Shown here: positions 11,348-26,300 of the stretch, piece by piece
Numbering within the stretch: the first letter of the stretch is position 1
How the letters are laid out: every line of letters begins with the position of its first letter
DNA from: Xestospongia bergquistia
Taxonomy: Eukaryota; Porifera; Demospongiae; Haplosclerida; Petrosiidae
Direction of reading: 5' to 3'
NCBI GenBank assembly: GCA_963965975.1
Contig: OZ014416.1
Span: 4,836,001-4,900,000 of the forward strand
Length of the DNA: 64,000 bases
Notes under the pieces: model-generated
What the model was told of the DNA's origin: nothing
Seen by the model: the letters and a program-made list of their open reading frames with translations, nothing else
The model's database searches: none
Translations under genes and position numbers: made by a program

Positions 11348-14300
11348 GTAAGTAAACTACTATATCTTATTATTAACTGTATTGATATTTAGACAAATAT
11401 ATAAATTATAAGATTATATTATATTTATATACTGCATGTGTCAGCTTGCAGGTGCTTCATATGTATTGAGCCCTCCTCCTAGTAGTAGAGGTTTTGACAG
11501 TTTTGACGGTACCAAGATAATGTATGTAGTATGTGATTTATATATCCTCAGTGGGACAGCCTAAGATTAGCATATTTTGATCCCTAGCGCTAGCGCATAA
11601 ACCTTAAATGTTCAATGTTAAACTATATTGTCTGAATGACAAAGATCCAAAGCTTGTGCTATCTTGCTTGATTTCAATCACTGCTTTAGATATACTGTGC
11701 CGATGTTTGTCCATCAAGATTGGCTTATTAGCATTAGCTAACATACAGAAAGATTGACATTTTCTTTGCAGTGCAAGAAATATATTATGCACTTGTCTAC
11801 AATACACAACAGTATGAAACTTTTGGATCTTCCATGCTGTGGGACAGTCCAAACGTTTGAGCACATACTTTAATGCTAAATGTTTAGCATTAGGGAATAA
11901 AGATGGAGGTCCCTATACGTCACTGACTGGACCTGAACTAACCCTAGCATTGGATGTTATGCAGATTCTGTAAGAAAACTTGCCACAATAATTTGTCATT
12001 AAAGTGTCCGTGCCTCCTTACCTTAACACTCTAATGTGTTAGAGCAAACTTGAGATCCAGTCATGTTAATGAAGTAGATTATAAAACTTCATGATGTTCC
12101 ATTAGAAACGACATCAAGTATCTCTGTATGAGTGTGTACCTAGGTTTTAGGAAGATTGGGTTAGGAAAACTTTTAATATAATAGGCCCACTAGCCAATGT
12201 AAGGCAAGCAATCCGTAACAAAACTTAAATATCTCATTCACGTTTTGCAATATCTAAGGTGCCGCGGTCCCTCTACTATCACTAATGGGACGTTATACAC
12301 AGACCCACCGAGATGGCCCAGGGAAATGTGTACGCGTGCGCTTGACGCGCAAAGCGCGCCGCGCAAATTTTGATAATTAAGGTTATGGAGGCGTGGTTTT
12401 CAAGAAGTCATTAATTATCACATATTTCACGTCTTGCAAATCGTTATTACAACCACGTGTGAAGTAACTAGAGGTAAGCTGTTGTCAAGTATGTCAATTC
12501 TTTTACTTACATGGCTCTGTCTGGCTGTCTTTTATATTGATTAAACTTTTAATCGCAAGTGATCAATGCAATAAAGTAGTTTAAGTTCGAAATACAACTT
12601 TGATTGTTGAATTGAGCAATGTTGAGATCTTGTTATAAGACTTACAACAACTACAAGACCATTGGCCATCAATTCTATCCGAATCAAAACTAGTTGCAAA
12701 TCAGTAGGAATAACAGAAGAGCTCCCATCAAAAAGAAAATCTAAAAGGAAGCTATTCCATGATAATGACAAGTCTGATCATTATTCTGAAAGTGAAAAGG
12801 TGAAGCAATGCAAATAAAGGAACCAGCTTTGAACTTGAGGTTTTTTAAAAAGTTTTTAGATGCTCTCATTCTTGGCAAAAGAGGATGACCAATAACAAAA
12901 TCATTACAAAGTTCATTTTGAAGTTTTGCTGTCAAGTAACGAATTTTATTACACATCTGTGTTGTAAGAACACCAAAAGGATAAATTAAAGTATTATCTA
13001 CAGTAAATGAATACCCATATACAAATTTTACAGGAAGGGAGAGTGAATGCCAATCATAACAAATACATATTGCATCTCTATAGTCACCTTTCTAAAGATG
13101 AAAGTCATGTTCCTGAATGGTCAAAGCTGATAATCAGGAAGAAATTTCCCTCTCCATGGCAATTAACATCCTTCAAATATTGACAATCAATAGGTAGTGT
13201 ATTATGAAGGTCACAAGCAAGATGGGTAAACTCCTGAGCAGTAGTTGTCTTCAGATTTTTCTTCATGTCTTGTTGTTCTAACTGAAACTTAATTGGAAAA
13301 CACTTGGTCTGATTGAACACTAAATGTACAGGAGGAGGTGTCACCTGAGAAGATGCTCTGTATTGTAAAATAGATGATTTATAAAGGTTATATACTACCC
13401 ATGCTTTCAAGATGACTGGAAAGGGTATATCAAATCTCAGAGCATCCTTACCACACAACTGTGGAATTAGTCCAGATTGGATAATTCTTCATAGATCCTG
13501 GATATTATGACAAGTTCTGAAAAAATATGTCCACTTATCAAACATATCATGAATAAGAGCACTGCAGGCTGCCTGAGGGTACATTTTAGCAATATCTAAC
13601 ATGCTTCTGAATTCAGTAATTCAATTATTAATGAATGATATTGTTCACTTAACAATATATTTGGTACCAATTGGACAACCCAAAACATTTCTACCATCAG
13701 AAGTAATTGAAACATCTGTGAATTCAAAGAGTGGACTTGCTGTCACGAGAAAGTCCTCCTTCACCTACAGCTAATTCTTAAAAGGATTAGGATATGTTTC
13801 TTTGAAGAGCATCACAATGAAGATTCCTCAGGAGATATCAATGAATTCAATAACAAAGGACTATCAATATTCCTTCCAGGCTTGTTAAGGCGTCTATGAG
13901 CTGCATGCCTTAACTCTTTCTCAAGCATTAAATGAGACAATGAACATAGAAGAATGTCCCCATTAAAATTATTAGGCCCAGCTGATATCACCTTTTTTTG
14001 GATAGAGCAACATTCAAATAAAAGTTCATTAAAGGTACTGTTTACCCCACAGCTATAGTTAACAAGAGCAGAACTCTCAATATATGCTGAAAATATTTTG
14101 GTGAATTCCTTAACAATGGTTTTATCAACACTACCTAGGGGACCTTGAATAGATTCCTTGTTGAGTAAACAGCTCCAGCATAACAAGACTAAATTGAATC
14201 AATACACTCATCACTTGAAATTTCTACCATAATGAAAGATGGCTCAGGACAGAAGCAGGACCAGCACTGACAAACAACTCACTGTTAATGTTCCATATCT

Positions 14301-17300
14301 GACAAAAGATTAGATTATTTCTCACCCAAAATGTCTGGAGAGTGTCCAACAACATTAAAAATTAAAAATAAATTAGAAATTAACCAAGTATCATCAGAGA
14401 CAGCAGCTGTTCAAGAAGAGTGAGCAAAGCCATTATCTTGAATAGCAGAATTGATAATTGCAGGACAGAGAACACTAGAGGTAGATATTTGTGTAATAGA
14501 AACAGGAAGAAAAACAGCATGGCAAAAGCATCCACTTTTAGCAGAAACATAGCCTTTATATAGCCCTCAATTGTTGCAGGTGCAGCAAGCTGTTATCTTC
14601 ATCTCACATGAAATTACCATCTTATGAATTTACCCATCATGTGCATGATAAGAGCTGCTAAATTAGGTGCTCCCCCACAGAGAGAAGTAACCTGTATTAG
14701 CAATAACTCAGTAACAACTAAGTAACTAATGTAAATTAATAGTTAATGTCTAATTACTGAGGAAATATAGTCTTTTTAGTAATTTAGTGTATTGTTGAGC
14801 TAATTCTATTGCCTAGTCAGTTACAAAATAGTGTAATCCTATTCAGGTTATATCTTTTGTTTTCATTACCATTTCCAACTTAACTATCAATGTTGAAAAA
14901 GATAATACTTCCAGCCACTATTTTTTTTATTGTTCAAGTTATTGATCTCATGAGATGATCATAATTGAATTATTGTTATGATGTTGTATACGATTTTACA
15001 ACAGCAATAAATGAAAACATACATTTTATTCTCTTTGTTATATAAAGTGATATATTATAATACATTATAATATAACTGATATATGTACATTAATATAGAG
15101 AGGTAGATCAGGTGAATAGTATCAGCCAAGGGCTGTCAGCCCTCCTGGCTATGGCACTAGAGCAAGAAGGAATTGTAAGTATATTATCAAGTTATCCAGT
15201 ATACTACATGTGTTAGTGTACAATTAATATATTACTTTTTATATGATAAATATGATGATGTAAGTGAGCACCGGCGTATCCATAGTGTAGGGGCCGCACG
15301 CGTAGCTAAATTTTAAAGCCCAAATTAATAATCATAAATTTACTATTCATAGACACTTTAGTGTGGTTGCTATGAATATAGTTAAATTAATAATTATATA
15401 CCATTGGGTGTGACCTGATGATTAACCCATGAATATCATTATACAATAAGTGTGCACCCAGGCACCCCCCCCCTAGATCCGTTAGTGGTGAGTACTCTAA
15501 CTCTTATAGTAGACTAGTGTCTGGTATTGTTATTACTAGTTGTATCCTTTGTTGTCTAGTTCAAGTGTTATGAAATGAAACTACTGTACAAATATTGTCA
15601 CTTTGTGTATTTGACATGTCCTATAGTGTTATTAGTCTCATATAATACATGTAGTTGTGTATGATTTACTATTTCTAAATGTAATGACTTGTTTTATTAT
15701 TATATAGGACAGAAAACTTTGGGGGTCTGCTAGAGAGGGAAATGAAGACAAAGTGAAACAATTAATCCAGAATGGAGCAAACTTCAAATTTCGTCATCAT
15801 TGTCATTATTTTAAGGTAAGATCTCATTAGTTTATTATCTAGTATGCTATTATTTGTATATACTAACTTAGTAATTAATTCAAAATATGTAGATTTAATG
15901 AATATTAATTGTGTTTAGCTGTGTTTGTATTGTGTATACACAGATATGTAATTGGATTTATTTCATATATTATAATGTCTTTGTTCATCATATAGTGTTT
16001 AAGGGAGCCTTATACAACACCTCATACTATAGCTTACATCAATGGTCATGACATAATAGTAGATGTTCTTGAAAATGTAGGAGCTACTCCTGATTATGTA
16101 AGTGTATATAAGTATAGTATGTAGTTGATGACAATATTTATTATTATTAGAATACTTGTTTGTTATATTGATATCATGTACATGTACATACTTGTATACT
16201 ACATGAAAATGTCTCCTAGTTATTATCAAGTCCTAGTACACATATCAATACATATATTGTTTATGTCTAGTTTTCTCCATACTACCTTTCTTATTACTAG
16301 CTACTAACTATAGTATTAGTTTAAATCATATTATGTCACACTAAGATACAGTATACAGTGTCAACAATTGCCGTCATATTACAGTTATAAAAGAAGTTGT
16401 CACAGATTATATAAACAATTGATGTCACAACAGTGACACCCACATACATTCCTCGCAAGTGTATATATTAAATTCCAGTGCTACTAGTTTATTAGAGCAC
16501 AGAGTTAGCAATCTTTGTTACCTAATCTTATACCTTGTTAGAAGCTTAAATTTATTCCATATCAATATCAGGAGCTGTTCATATAACAGACACAATGTTC
16601 ATTTTAATAGAGATCCTATCATTCCATCTACATTTAGAATAATATGTAGTCATCTTTGAGATTTAGTAGAAAGTATTCAGTAAAGCTGATAGACTTGTGT
16701 CAAACATTTATACAATAATTATTAGAAGAACACATGTATATATAAAGAACTGGGAAATTAATTAGTGGTTTGTTGTACTAGTCACAATTATATGTAATTA
16801 AACTCAACACTTGTATATACTGTTGTATTTATTATGATGTATATTATCTGTATTTACTTGTTACGATTTATTAGAATGAAATTATGTTAGCAGCTGCTGA
16901 TAGAGGACTAGTAGACATAGTGAAAGAAACTATTCAAAAGAAGGCAAATGTAAATTATCAGGACAAAGATGGAGTAAGTTATTATCTTATAATAATAAAT
17001 GATTGTTTACTAGTAAATGATAGTTTTTCTGTCATTAATTTGATAATTACAAGTTTGTACATACGTTTTACTTTGTTAATTGTTTAGTATTACTTATTAT
17101 TGAAGTTTTAGGTATAGCTATATCTATAAAAAAGTAAATTAAAAAGAAACATTTTCTAAAAATAAAGTAAACTTAGTGATGAATAACATCATTCCAATAC
17201 AGAGAATACAAACAAGAAAGTAGGGATGACAATTGCATTTTCCCTACATAATATCACAGTCATAGAATGCAACAATGCATCACTGATATTATTTAAGTGA

Positions 17301-20300
17301 TTTAATATAATTGGTTAATATCCTAATTCTTTGCGCCAACTATGTAATTATGTAAAGATAATGTAATTGTCTTTGAACAATGCTAGATTTCTTTCTATGA
17401 ACATTCTATCAGCTTTATTGTTCCCATTACAAGGTTAACAAATGTGTCAGATGTTTCCTTGCTATGTTGTACAAAGAAATTTGGACATTTGCCTTGTCCA
17501 CACAGACAACAGTATTTTAGTACAGATTTCTCTGTGTATTCATAATACACTTTTTAAAACTTACCTAGGTTACACCCCACCAGCCATAAATGCATTTTAA
17601 TTTTATCCATATATGAAAATACATTTACCTGTAATTTCAATGACAGTTATGAAGTTGTATGCTCTTTCATGATGCTCATGTACTCTTAATAGTACACAGT
17701 TATCATTCTCAATGTCTACTATTAGGATATGAATATTATCAGTCGTAGTTTTAATAATATTCCTAGTACTATAAAGAAAGTTAGTGGCTAATTAGGTTTT
17801 GAGATGGTCATTGTATATTATAATAACTACATTGTAAAAAAAGATGTACTTCTAGTAAAACTTCTAATCTGTCATTATATTGTAGCAAATAACTTGTAAT
17901 GTTGTTATGATATAAATACTGTCACTATGATGTAACTGATTGACTATATACATTTATCTACTGTAGTATTGAACAGTTATTAGTAATTAATTTATAGCTA
18001 CAATATTTACTGTTTATTCTTTCTATAGGGTCATCGGACTGCTTTGCATTATTCTTCAAGGGCAGGACATATTGAAACAGTCCAGTCATTGTTAACAACT
18101 AATGCAGATCCCAATATTTGTGACGAGGTTTGTAAAGGATTTTTTAAAAACATTTGTTTACTAGTATCTTAATGGTTATCAAAGTTGTATATGAACATTC
18201 TATAAACTGACCACACAGTGACTATAATATATGTAAAAGTCATTCAAAAGTTTTTTACCACAAGAAGATGGAAAATATATCAAAAGTATACATATACAAC
18301 AAAGTCATGACTTTATCTCTGTACTCATATATTTTTAATTGACATTAAGTGTAACATTATTGTTGTTCAGATAAACAAGGGGAGGTATATAAACTGAAAC
18401 TCCACCCTGTTATTACTATATAAACTCCCAAAATGGTGACTGAAGTGTTGTTGCTTGCTTTGCTTTATAGATGATAAAGAAGGCAATAGAAATGAATAAC
18501 AATGTGGGTGTGTCCTATATTTACTCAACAGCTGCAACAAGAAGAGTTTCACAATTTGCTTTAAGAAATGTGCCTGGCTGGCCATTTTCTTCCATGCATT
18601 TTCTCTTACATCATTGTACCTTTTGCTAGATACTTGCCACAAGTAAAGGAAACAGCAAACAGCCTCAATAACCTTCAAAGAGGTCTCCATATTATAGATT
18701 GTAAAATAAAATGTCACTATTACTACCTACTATGAGTTATTTAAACAGTTGATAACATTTACCTTTTTCATTTTAAACAAGAGAATATTAGTGTTCTAAT
18801 AGTTTAAAGTTTGTTCATTAGGAACAGAAAACATTGACTATTGTCTACTATCAGAATTTGAACATTATCAGTCATAGCTTTAATAATACTAATAGTAGAC
18901 TAATATCTTCACCTTGCCGCCGGAAATTAGTAGTGGGTGTAAGTAGTATACATACCACATACCACAGATCTAAATTAAATACATGTGGTGTTATTATTAT
19001 ATTACATGAAAATGAAAGCCCACGTGTCTGCGTGTATAAAGTTGATTTTCTTTTCTTGTAAGAAAAAAAATTATTAACTACAGTAGTATAGTACTTTTAT
19101 CTATATCTATATCATTAAAGTGTTACAGTTAGAATGAATTTCTGACCACACTGTTTTTTCTCTTCAAACGGCAGCCATTTATTGATTAATAAATTCACGA
19201 GATCACATTCCTCGTGGTCAATGGCATCTCCTATACTTTGCTTATGGAAAGTACAGCCAATCTTGTTCTTGTGGGTCCTATCATATAAAAATGACGTCAA
19301 AAGAACCAGATGTTCGTCAGGAAACCACTTAACTTTGAAATTTGAATTTTGTCGAGTTATTAGAAATTTATGATAAGTTTTTTTATCGGCAAGGTGAACA
19401 CGAACAGACTTTAGTAGGGTTCATTTTTATTGTCTATTATAATAACCACAATGTAAAAAAATGTACTAGTAAAATTTAAAGCTGTCATTATTGTAGCAAA
19501 TAATTTGTAATGTTGTGATTTAAATACTGTCACTATGATGTAACTGATTGTCTTCATATTTACTATTTATTCTTTCTATAGGATCATCAGACTGCTTTGC
19601 ATTATGCTTCAAGGACAAGACACATTGAGATAGTCCAGTTACTCTTAAGAGCTAAGGCAGATCCCAATATTTGTGACAAGGTTTGTATTATGTCTAGAGA
19701 TGGTACTTTATACATTTATCTACTGTATTATTGACAGTTATTAGTACAGGGCAAAACCAACCCTACTATCCACTATTTGGATATGAATATCATCTATTAT
19801 TATTAATATTAGATATTGGGGAGGTAGACTGTCTTTCTTTGCTTCAGTCTTGATACTTTTAGACATTGAACTATTATTTTAAAGAGCAAATCCTTTAAAC
19901 AGTCTAAGGATATAATTATCAATCAAGTTTGTTTTTGATAATAAAAGTAGCAAGCCAAGTATTTTGAACTTTAGACTGTAAGTAGTCAATACCTTTTTTT
20001 CTTACAGTATCATGATTAAGATTTACAAGTACTGTATTATCAAAGATACATTAACAGAGTGACTACATCATTATCTCATAAAGGATTTTTAGAAACTTTT
20101 TTTTTACTAGTATCTTAATGATTATCAAAGTTGTATATGAACATTCTATAGACTGACCACACAGTGACTATAATATATGTAAAAGTCATTCAAAAGTTTT
20201 TTACCACAAGAAGATGGAAAATATATCAAAAGTATACATATACAACAAAGTCATGACTTTATCTCTGTACTCATATATTTTCAATTGCCATTAAGTGTAA

Positions 20301-23300
20301 CATTATTGTTGTTCAGATAAACACGAGGAGGTATGTAAACTGAAACTTCACCCTGTTATTACTATATAAACTCCCAAAATGGTGACTGAAGTGTTGTTGC
20401 TTGCTTTGCTTTACAGATGATAAAGAAGGAAATAGAAATGAATAACATTGTGGGTGTGTCCTATATTTACTCAACAGCTGCAACAAGAAGAGTTTCACAA
20501 TTTGCTTTAAGAAATGTGCCTGGCTGGCCATTTTCTTCCATGCATTTTCTCTTACATCATTGTACCTTTTGCTAGATACTTGCCACAAGTAAAGGAAACA
20601 GCAAACAGCCTCAATAACCTTCAAAGAGGTCTCCATATTATAGATTGTAAAATAAAATGTCACTATTACTACCTACTATGATAGTTATTTAAACAGTTGA
20701 TAACATTTACCTTTTTCATTTTAAACAAGAGAATATTAGTGTTCTAATAGTTTAAAGTTTGTTCATTAGGAACAGAAAACATTGACTATTGTCTACTATC
20801 AGAATTTGAACATTATCAGTCATAGCTTTAATAATACTAATAGTAGACTAATATCTTCACCTTGCCGCCGGAAATTAGTAGTGGGTGTAAGTAGTATACA
20901 TACCACATACCACAGATCATAAATTAAATACTTGTGGTGTTATTATTATATTACATGAAAATGAAAGCCCACGTGTCTGCGTGTATAAAGTTGATTTTCT
21001 TTTCTTGTAAGAAAAAAAATTATTAACTACAGTAGTATAGTACTTTTATCTATATCTATATCATTAAAGTGTTACAGTTAGAATGAATTTCTGACCACAC
21101 TTTTTTCTCTTCAAACGGCAGCATTTATTGATTAATAAATTCACGAGATCACATTCCTCGTGGTCAATGGCATCTCCTATACTTTGCTTATGGAAAGTAC
21201 AGCCAATCTTGTTCTTGTGGGTCCTGTCATATAAAAATGACGTCAACAGAACCAGATGTTCGTCAGGAAACCACTTAACTTTGAAATTTGAATTTTGTCG
21301 AGTTATTAGAAATTTATGATAAGTTTTTTATCGGCAAGGTGAACACGAACAGACTTTAGTAGGGTTCATTTTTATTGTCTATTATAATAACCACAATGTA
21401 AAAAAATGTACTAGTAAAATTTAAAGCTGTCATTTTTGTAGCAAATAATTTGTAATGTTGTTATGATTTAAATACTGTCACTATGATGTAACTGATTGTC
21501 TTCATATTTACTATTTATTCTTTCTATAGTATCATAAGACTGCTTTGCATTATGCTTCAAGGACAAGACACATTGAGATAGTCCAGTTACTCTTAAGAGC
21601 TAAGGCAGATCCCAATATTTGTGACGAGGTTTATATTATGTCTAGAGATGATACTTTATACATTTATCTACTGTAGTATTGACAGTTATTAGTACAGGGC
21701 AAAACCAACCCTACTATCCACTATTAGGATATGAATATCATCTATTATTATTAATATTAGATATTGGGGAGGTAGACTGCCTTTCTTTGCTTTAGTCTTG
21801 ACACTTTTAGACATTGAACTATTATTTTAAAGAGTAAATCCTTTAAACAGTCTAAGGATATAATTATAAATCAAGTTTGTTTTGATAATAAAAGTAGCAA
21901 GCCAAGTATTTTGAACTTTAGACTGTAAGTAGTCAATACCTTTTTTTCTTACAGTATCATGATTAAGATTTACAAGTACTGTATTATCAAAGATACATTA
22001 ACAGAGTGACTACATCATTATCTCATAAAGGATTTTTAGAAACTTTTGTTTACCAGTATCTTAATGATTATCAAAGTTGTATATGAACATTCTATAAAAA
22101 TGGCCACACAGTGACTATATATATCTAAAAGTCATTCAAAAGTTTTTACCACAAGAAGATGGAAAATGTAGCAACAGTATACGGATACAACAAAGTCATG
22201 ACTTTATCTCTGTACTCATATATTTTTAATTGCCACTAACTTCATAACAAGCATATGTAATTCTACATGTACCATCTATCTATAATTCCCTTTAATATTC
22301 TTTACATAACACTACTAATGTGTGACTATTTGTAATGTAAATTTTATAGAATCAGGAGACTGATTGCACAGTGCTTTAAAACAAGGTCATCTTATGATGG
22401 CTGAGTTAGGTTTACACAATGATATGATCTGACGCTGATCCTAATATTTGTGTATTGTGTATAGTTTGTATTTTATTTGTTGTCTCTACTACATGTACAT
22501 ATATGTAGTACTACCTGTCTAGTAAGACATGATATATACCCTTGATAAAAGGCCAGTGTGTTAGGTACAGTTGAAATAGCTTTTAGTAATAGTTAATGAT
22601 GTTATGGAAACATAAATTATAACCTTCTGTAATATTGTGTTTATTTTTCTCTATATTTTTGGAAATGTCAATAAACTTCTCTAAATTAATGATTTTAATT
22701 CAATTGACCTAATCAAGATTATATTTGATACCTGTAGTTTGATTACTACTCCTTGTTTGACTTTACTACTTACTATATAATGGATTCCAGTATGTTTATT
22801 GTCAGTTCATTTTCTGATAAAGGGAGCAATATATTAGCAATATCTCTATAGTCTAGTTGATATGTTATTGACACTCACACAACAACTGTCCAATTTATAG
22901 TATATGTAACTAATATTATACATAATGTTTGCTTTAATTTAACGCACTAATATTGTAATTTATAATAGTTTTAATTTTTTTTAATAATGATTATATGTAA
23001 GTATATTGTATGAAAGCATAGTATTTAAATATTGTAGTAATTGTTATATAATATATCTCATTTTATAGTGGGGAAATACTCCAGTACATATAGCACATTG
23101 GTATGGTCATTATAACATTGTTGAGCTCTTACATTCTTTTGGAGGAGATATGGACCAAGTTAGAAATGTAAGTGATAAATATAATACTATATTTACTGTA
23201 TATAATGACATGGACATAGTGACCTTACATGTTATGATATATTATAAACATGACCTAATTATATGTGGGTACATGTCACAGTTATAATATATTATTTATT

Positions 23301-26300
23301 TTAACAGGATGACTTACTTTTGACTTCAGCTAAAAATGGTGATATACATAATGTAAATGTAGCACTTACATCAGGTGCTAATGTCAATGTTCATCAGGTT
23401 AGTATACTTATTATAGTATATGTATTGTTAGTAGTACTTGTGGTCTGTTAGTACATACTTTAAAGTACTACTATAAAGGTGAGTTCACAAAACTACACTT
23501 GTAAATGTGTCATGTTGTGTTCTTAGTGTTGTGTTGCACAGCATCATTGCTGTTGACAAAAACCATGGAAAAATGTAATCTAAAACTCCACCCTTGTCAT
23601 TACTTTATAAACTTTATTACTGCAAAATGGTGACTGAAGTGTTGTTGCTTACTTTGCTTTACAGATGATAAAGAAGGCAATAGAAATGAATGACAATGTG
23701 GGTGTGTCCTATACTTACTCAACAGCTGCAACAAGGAGAGTTTCAAATTTGCTTTAAGAAATGTACCTGGCTAGCCATTTTCTTCCATGCATTTTCTCTT
23801 GCATCATTGTAGCTTTTGCTAGATACTTGCTGTAAAGTTTGCAACTCAATAACAACAACAACTCTCTTTTAAACAAAATGTATATACTAATCAAAATTCA
23901 TGAATATTATAATTCAAGTACAAAGTGCAAAGTCCAAGGGAAACTACATCTTCCCTCAGTTCTGGTAGACACAATTCAACCAGACTCCTTATCGGTCAGG
24001 TGGTTTGACTGTCTCGAACTTATCCTTAGTTAAGATGTATCACCGGAAGTAGTAAACTGAGTAATGGGTATCTCATTTCTACTCGAGTGCTCATCTTGAC
24101 TTGGAAGTCTGTTTAAGTCACGTCTACTTCTTCTGAAAACTCCTGTTGATGTTCGAACTTGGTATGATCTTGGTCCTTGTTCATTTTCCACTTCTCCAGA
24201 AATTCCTTGATCAGATATCCATACTTCATCTCCAGGTTCTAAAATACATTGTTCAGGTGTCTTATGTCTGTTATCATAATTTTCTTTCTGTTTAATTTTC
24301 ATCGCTTTATCTTTCTTCCTGAGCTCTTTACTGTTTGGTAATTTAGGTTTAAGCTGTACTAGTGGGATGGGTATGGTGGTTCTCAATGCTCTTCCTATTA
24401 ATAATTCAGCTGGACTATAGCCTAATTTCAGGGGAGTAGAACGATAAGCAAGTAAGGCTAAACACGGATCATTAGATTGTTTAAGTAGTCCTTTCACAGT
24501 TTGAACAGCTCTTTCAGATTCTCCAATTGCTTGTGGAACATGTGGGCTACTGGTAATATGGTTAAATTTGTAGTCCCTTGCAAATTGGGTGAATTTAGAT
24601 GATGAATATTGTGGTCTATTATCAGAGACCACTATCTGGGGAATTCCATGTCTAACGAATATGGATTTAAGGTGATTAATGACTCCTCTGGAGGTAGTTG
24701 AAGATAGTTTCGCTATTTCAATATATCTGGAATAGTAATCCACTACAAGTAAATATGATACTTGTTTCCTTTCAAACAGATCGGTCCCAACTTTTTGCCA
24801 TGGTGTATCTGGTAGTTCTGAAGGGCATAATGGTTGAAATCGTGGTCGTTGAAACTGACAACATACTCTACACTTCTTGATATATTCTTCTATACCCATA
24901 TTGATTCCATGCCACCAAACTGAGCAGCGAGCTCTTTCCTTGCATTTGTGTATTCCCTGATGACCTGAGTGTAGTTGTGACAGCACTTCTTGTTGAAGAT
25001 CTTTTGGGATCACTATTCTGTTACTTCTCATCATCAGTCAATTATGAATTGATAAATCTCCAAATCTAATATACTTCTTCTTTCTCCTCCCTTGCTGAAT
25101 TTCCTTTTCCATTTCTGTAGTGTTGGGTCTTTCTCTTGATATTCCTTTATCTCAGTTAATCTTCTATCTGTTGCTGGCAGATGGCTCACTATAAGATTGA
25201 TATATGCTTCTGTCTCTTCTTGTAATTCAGAAATTCCAGTGTTTGGTAATGTTGATCTTGATAGGATATCGGCAGTATTCAGTTCTTTTCCAGGAACGTG
25301 TTTAATGTCATATTGGTATCTCATCATCCGGAGACGAAATCTTTGTATCCTTATAGGTAACTCTTCCAAGTTTTTCGTTGACAGCATAGGAACTAATGGT
25401 TTGTGACCTGTTTCTAGTAAAAACTTGGACCCCAGAAGGTATTGATTGAGTGTTTCACAGGCCCAAGTCAGTGCTAGTGCCTCTTTTTCTATTTGGGCAT
25501 ATCTCTGTTCACACTCAGTCATAGCTCTTGATACATATGCAATTGGTCTCAAACTTCCATTTGCTTGTTTCTGACGTAACACAGCACCTAGTCCATACGC
25601 AGATGCATCACCAGACACTATTGTTTGTCTATTTGGTTCAAATAATGCCAAACATTTCTCTGTACATAATGATTCTTTCAATTCTAGGAATGTCTTCTCT
25701 TGGTTTGGACCCCAATACCACTGCTTCTTATTTGAGAGTAGGTCTGGAATTGGCTTAGTTCGTTCTACTAAATGAGGTGAATATTTGTTCAACTGGTTCA
25801 ACATCCTTAGGAAACATCTCGTTTCTGATACGTTAATGGGTCTTGGAACATTTTAAATTGCTCTTGTCTTTTCATGATCAGGTGATACTCCCTTTTCATT
25901 TACGATATGGCCAAGAAAGGAAATCTCTGTAGCATAAAATTGGCACTTCTCTTTATTGAGTGTCACTCCTTCTCTCTTAAGTCTCCCTAAAACCGTGACA
26001 AGTCGTCTGTGATGTTCTTCCTCAGTTTTCCCATATATCAACAGATCATCAATCAGTCCAACTACACCCTCGCATTCACTTAAAATTTCCAACATCTTCT
26101 TTTGAAAAAGTTCGGGTGCTGAGGAAATACCGAATGGTAGATGATTAAACTTGTAACGTACAAAGTGTGTTATAAATGTTGTGAGTTAAGATGAATCAGG
26201 TGACAGTTTAATCTCCCAAAATCCTAAATTTGCATCCAATTTTGAGAAGAATTTTGCATCTCCAATTTGAGCTAAGACATGGTCAACAGAGGGTAGGATG

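Larger units (their letters stand above)
11522..15098. other. Intron with repeat fossils
   Basis: It contains a peptide-like minus-strand stretch at 11604-11864 (LKRLDCPTAWKIQKFHTVVY…, not recognised), a CpG-rich repeat scrap near 12255-12400, and the decayed coding element at 12541-14650. Confidence 0.5.
18128..22240. repeat. Tandem exon-plus-intron duplication (~1.95-kb unit)
   Basis: Sequence from 18150 to 19680 recurs at about 20095-21628 with few differences, and 19741-20120 recurs at 21690-22060. Each unit carries one ankyrin exon, an antisense MADF-like frame and a TIR-bounded insert. The first unit lacks about 330 bp found in the second ('acagggcaaaaccaacccta' onward). The third unit is truncated near 22240. 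Confidence 0.9.
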
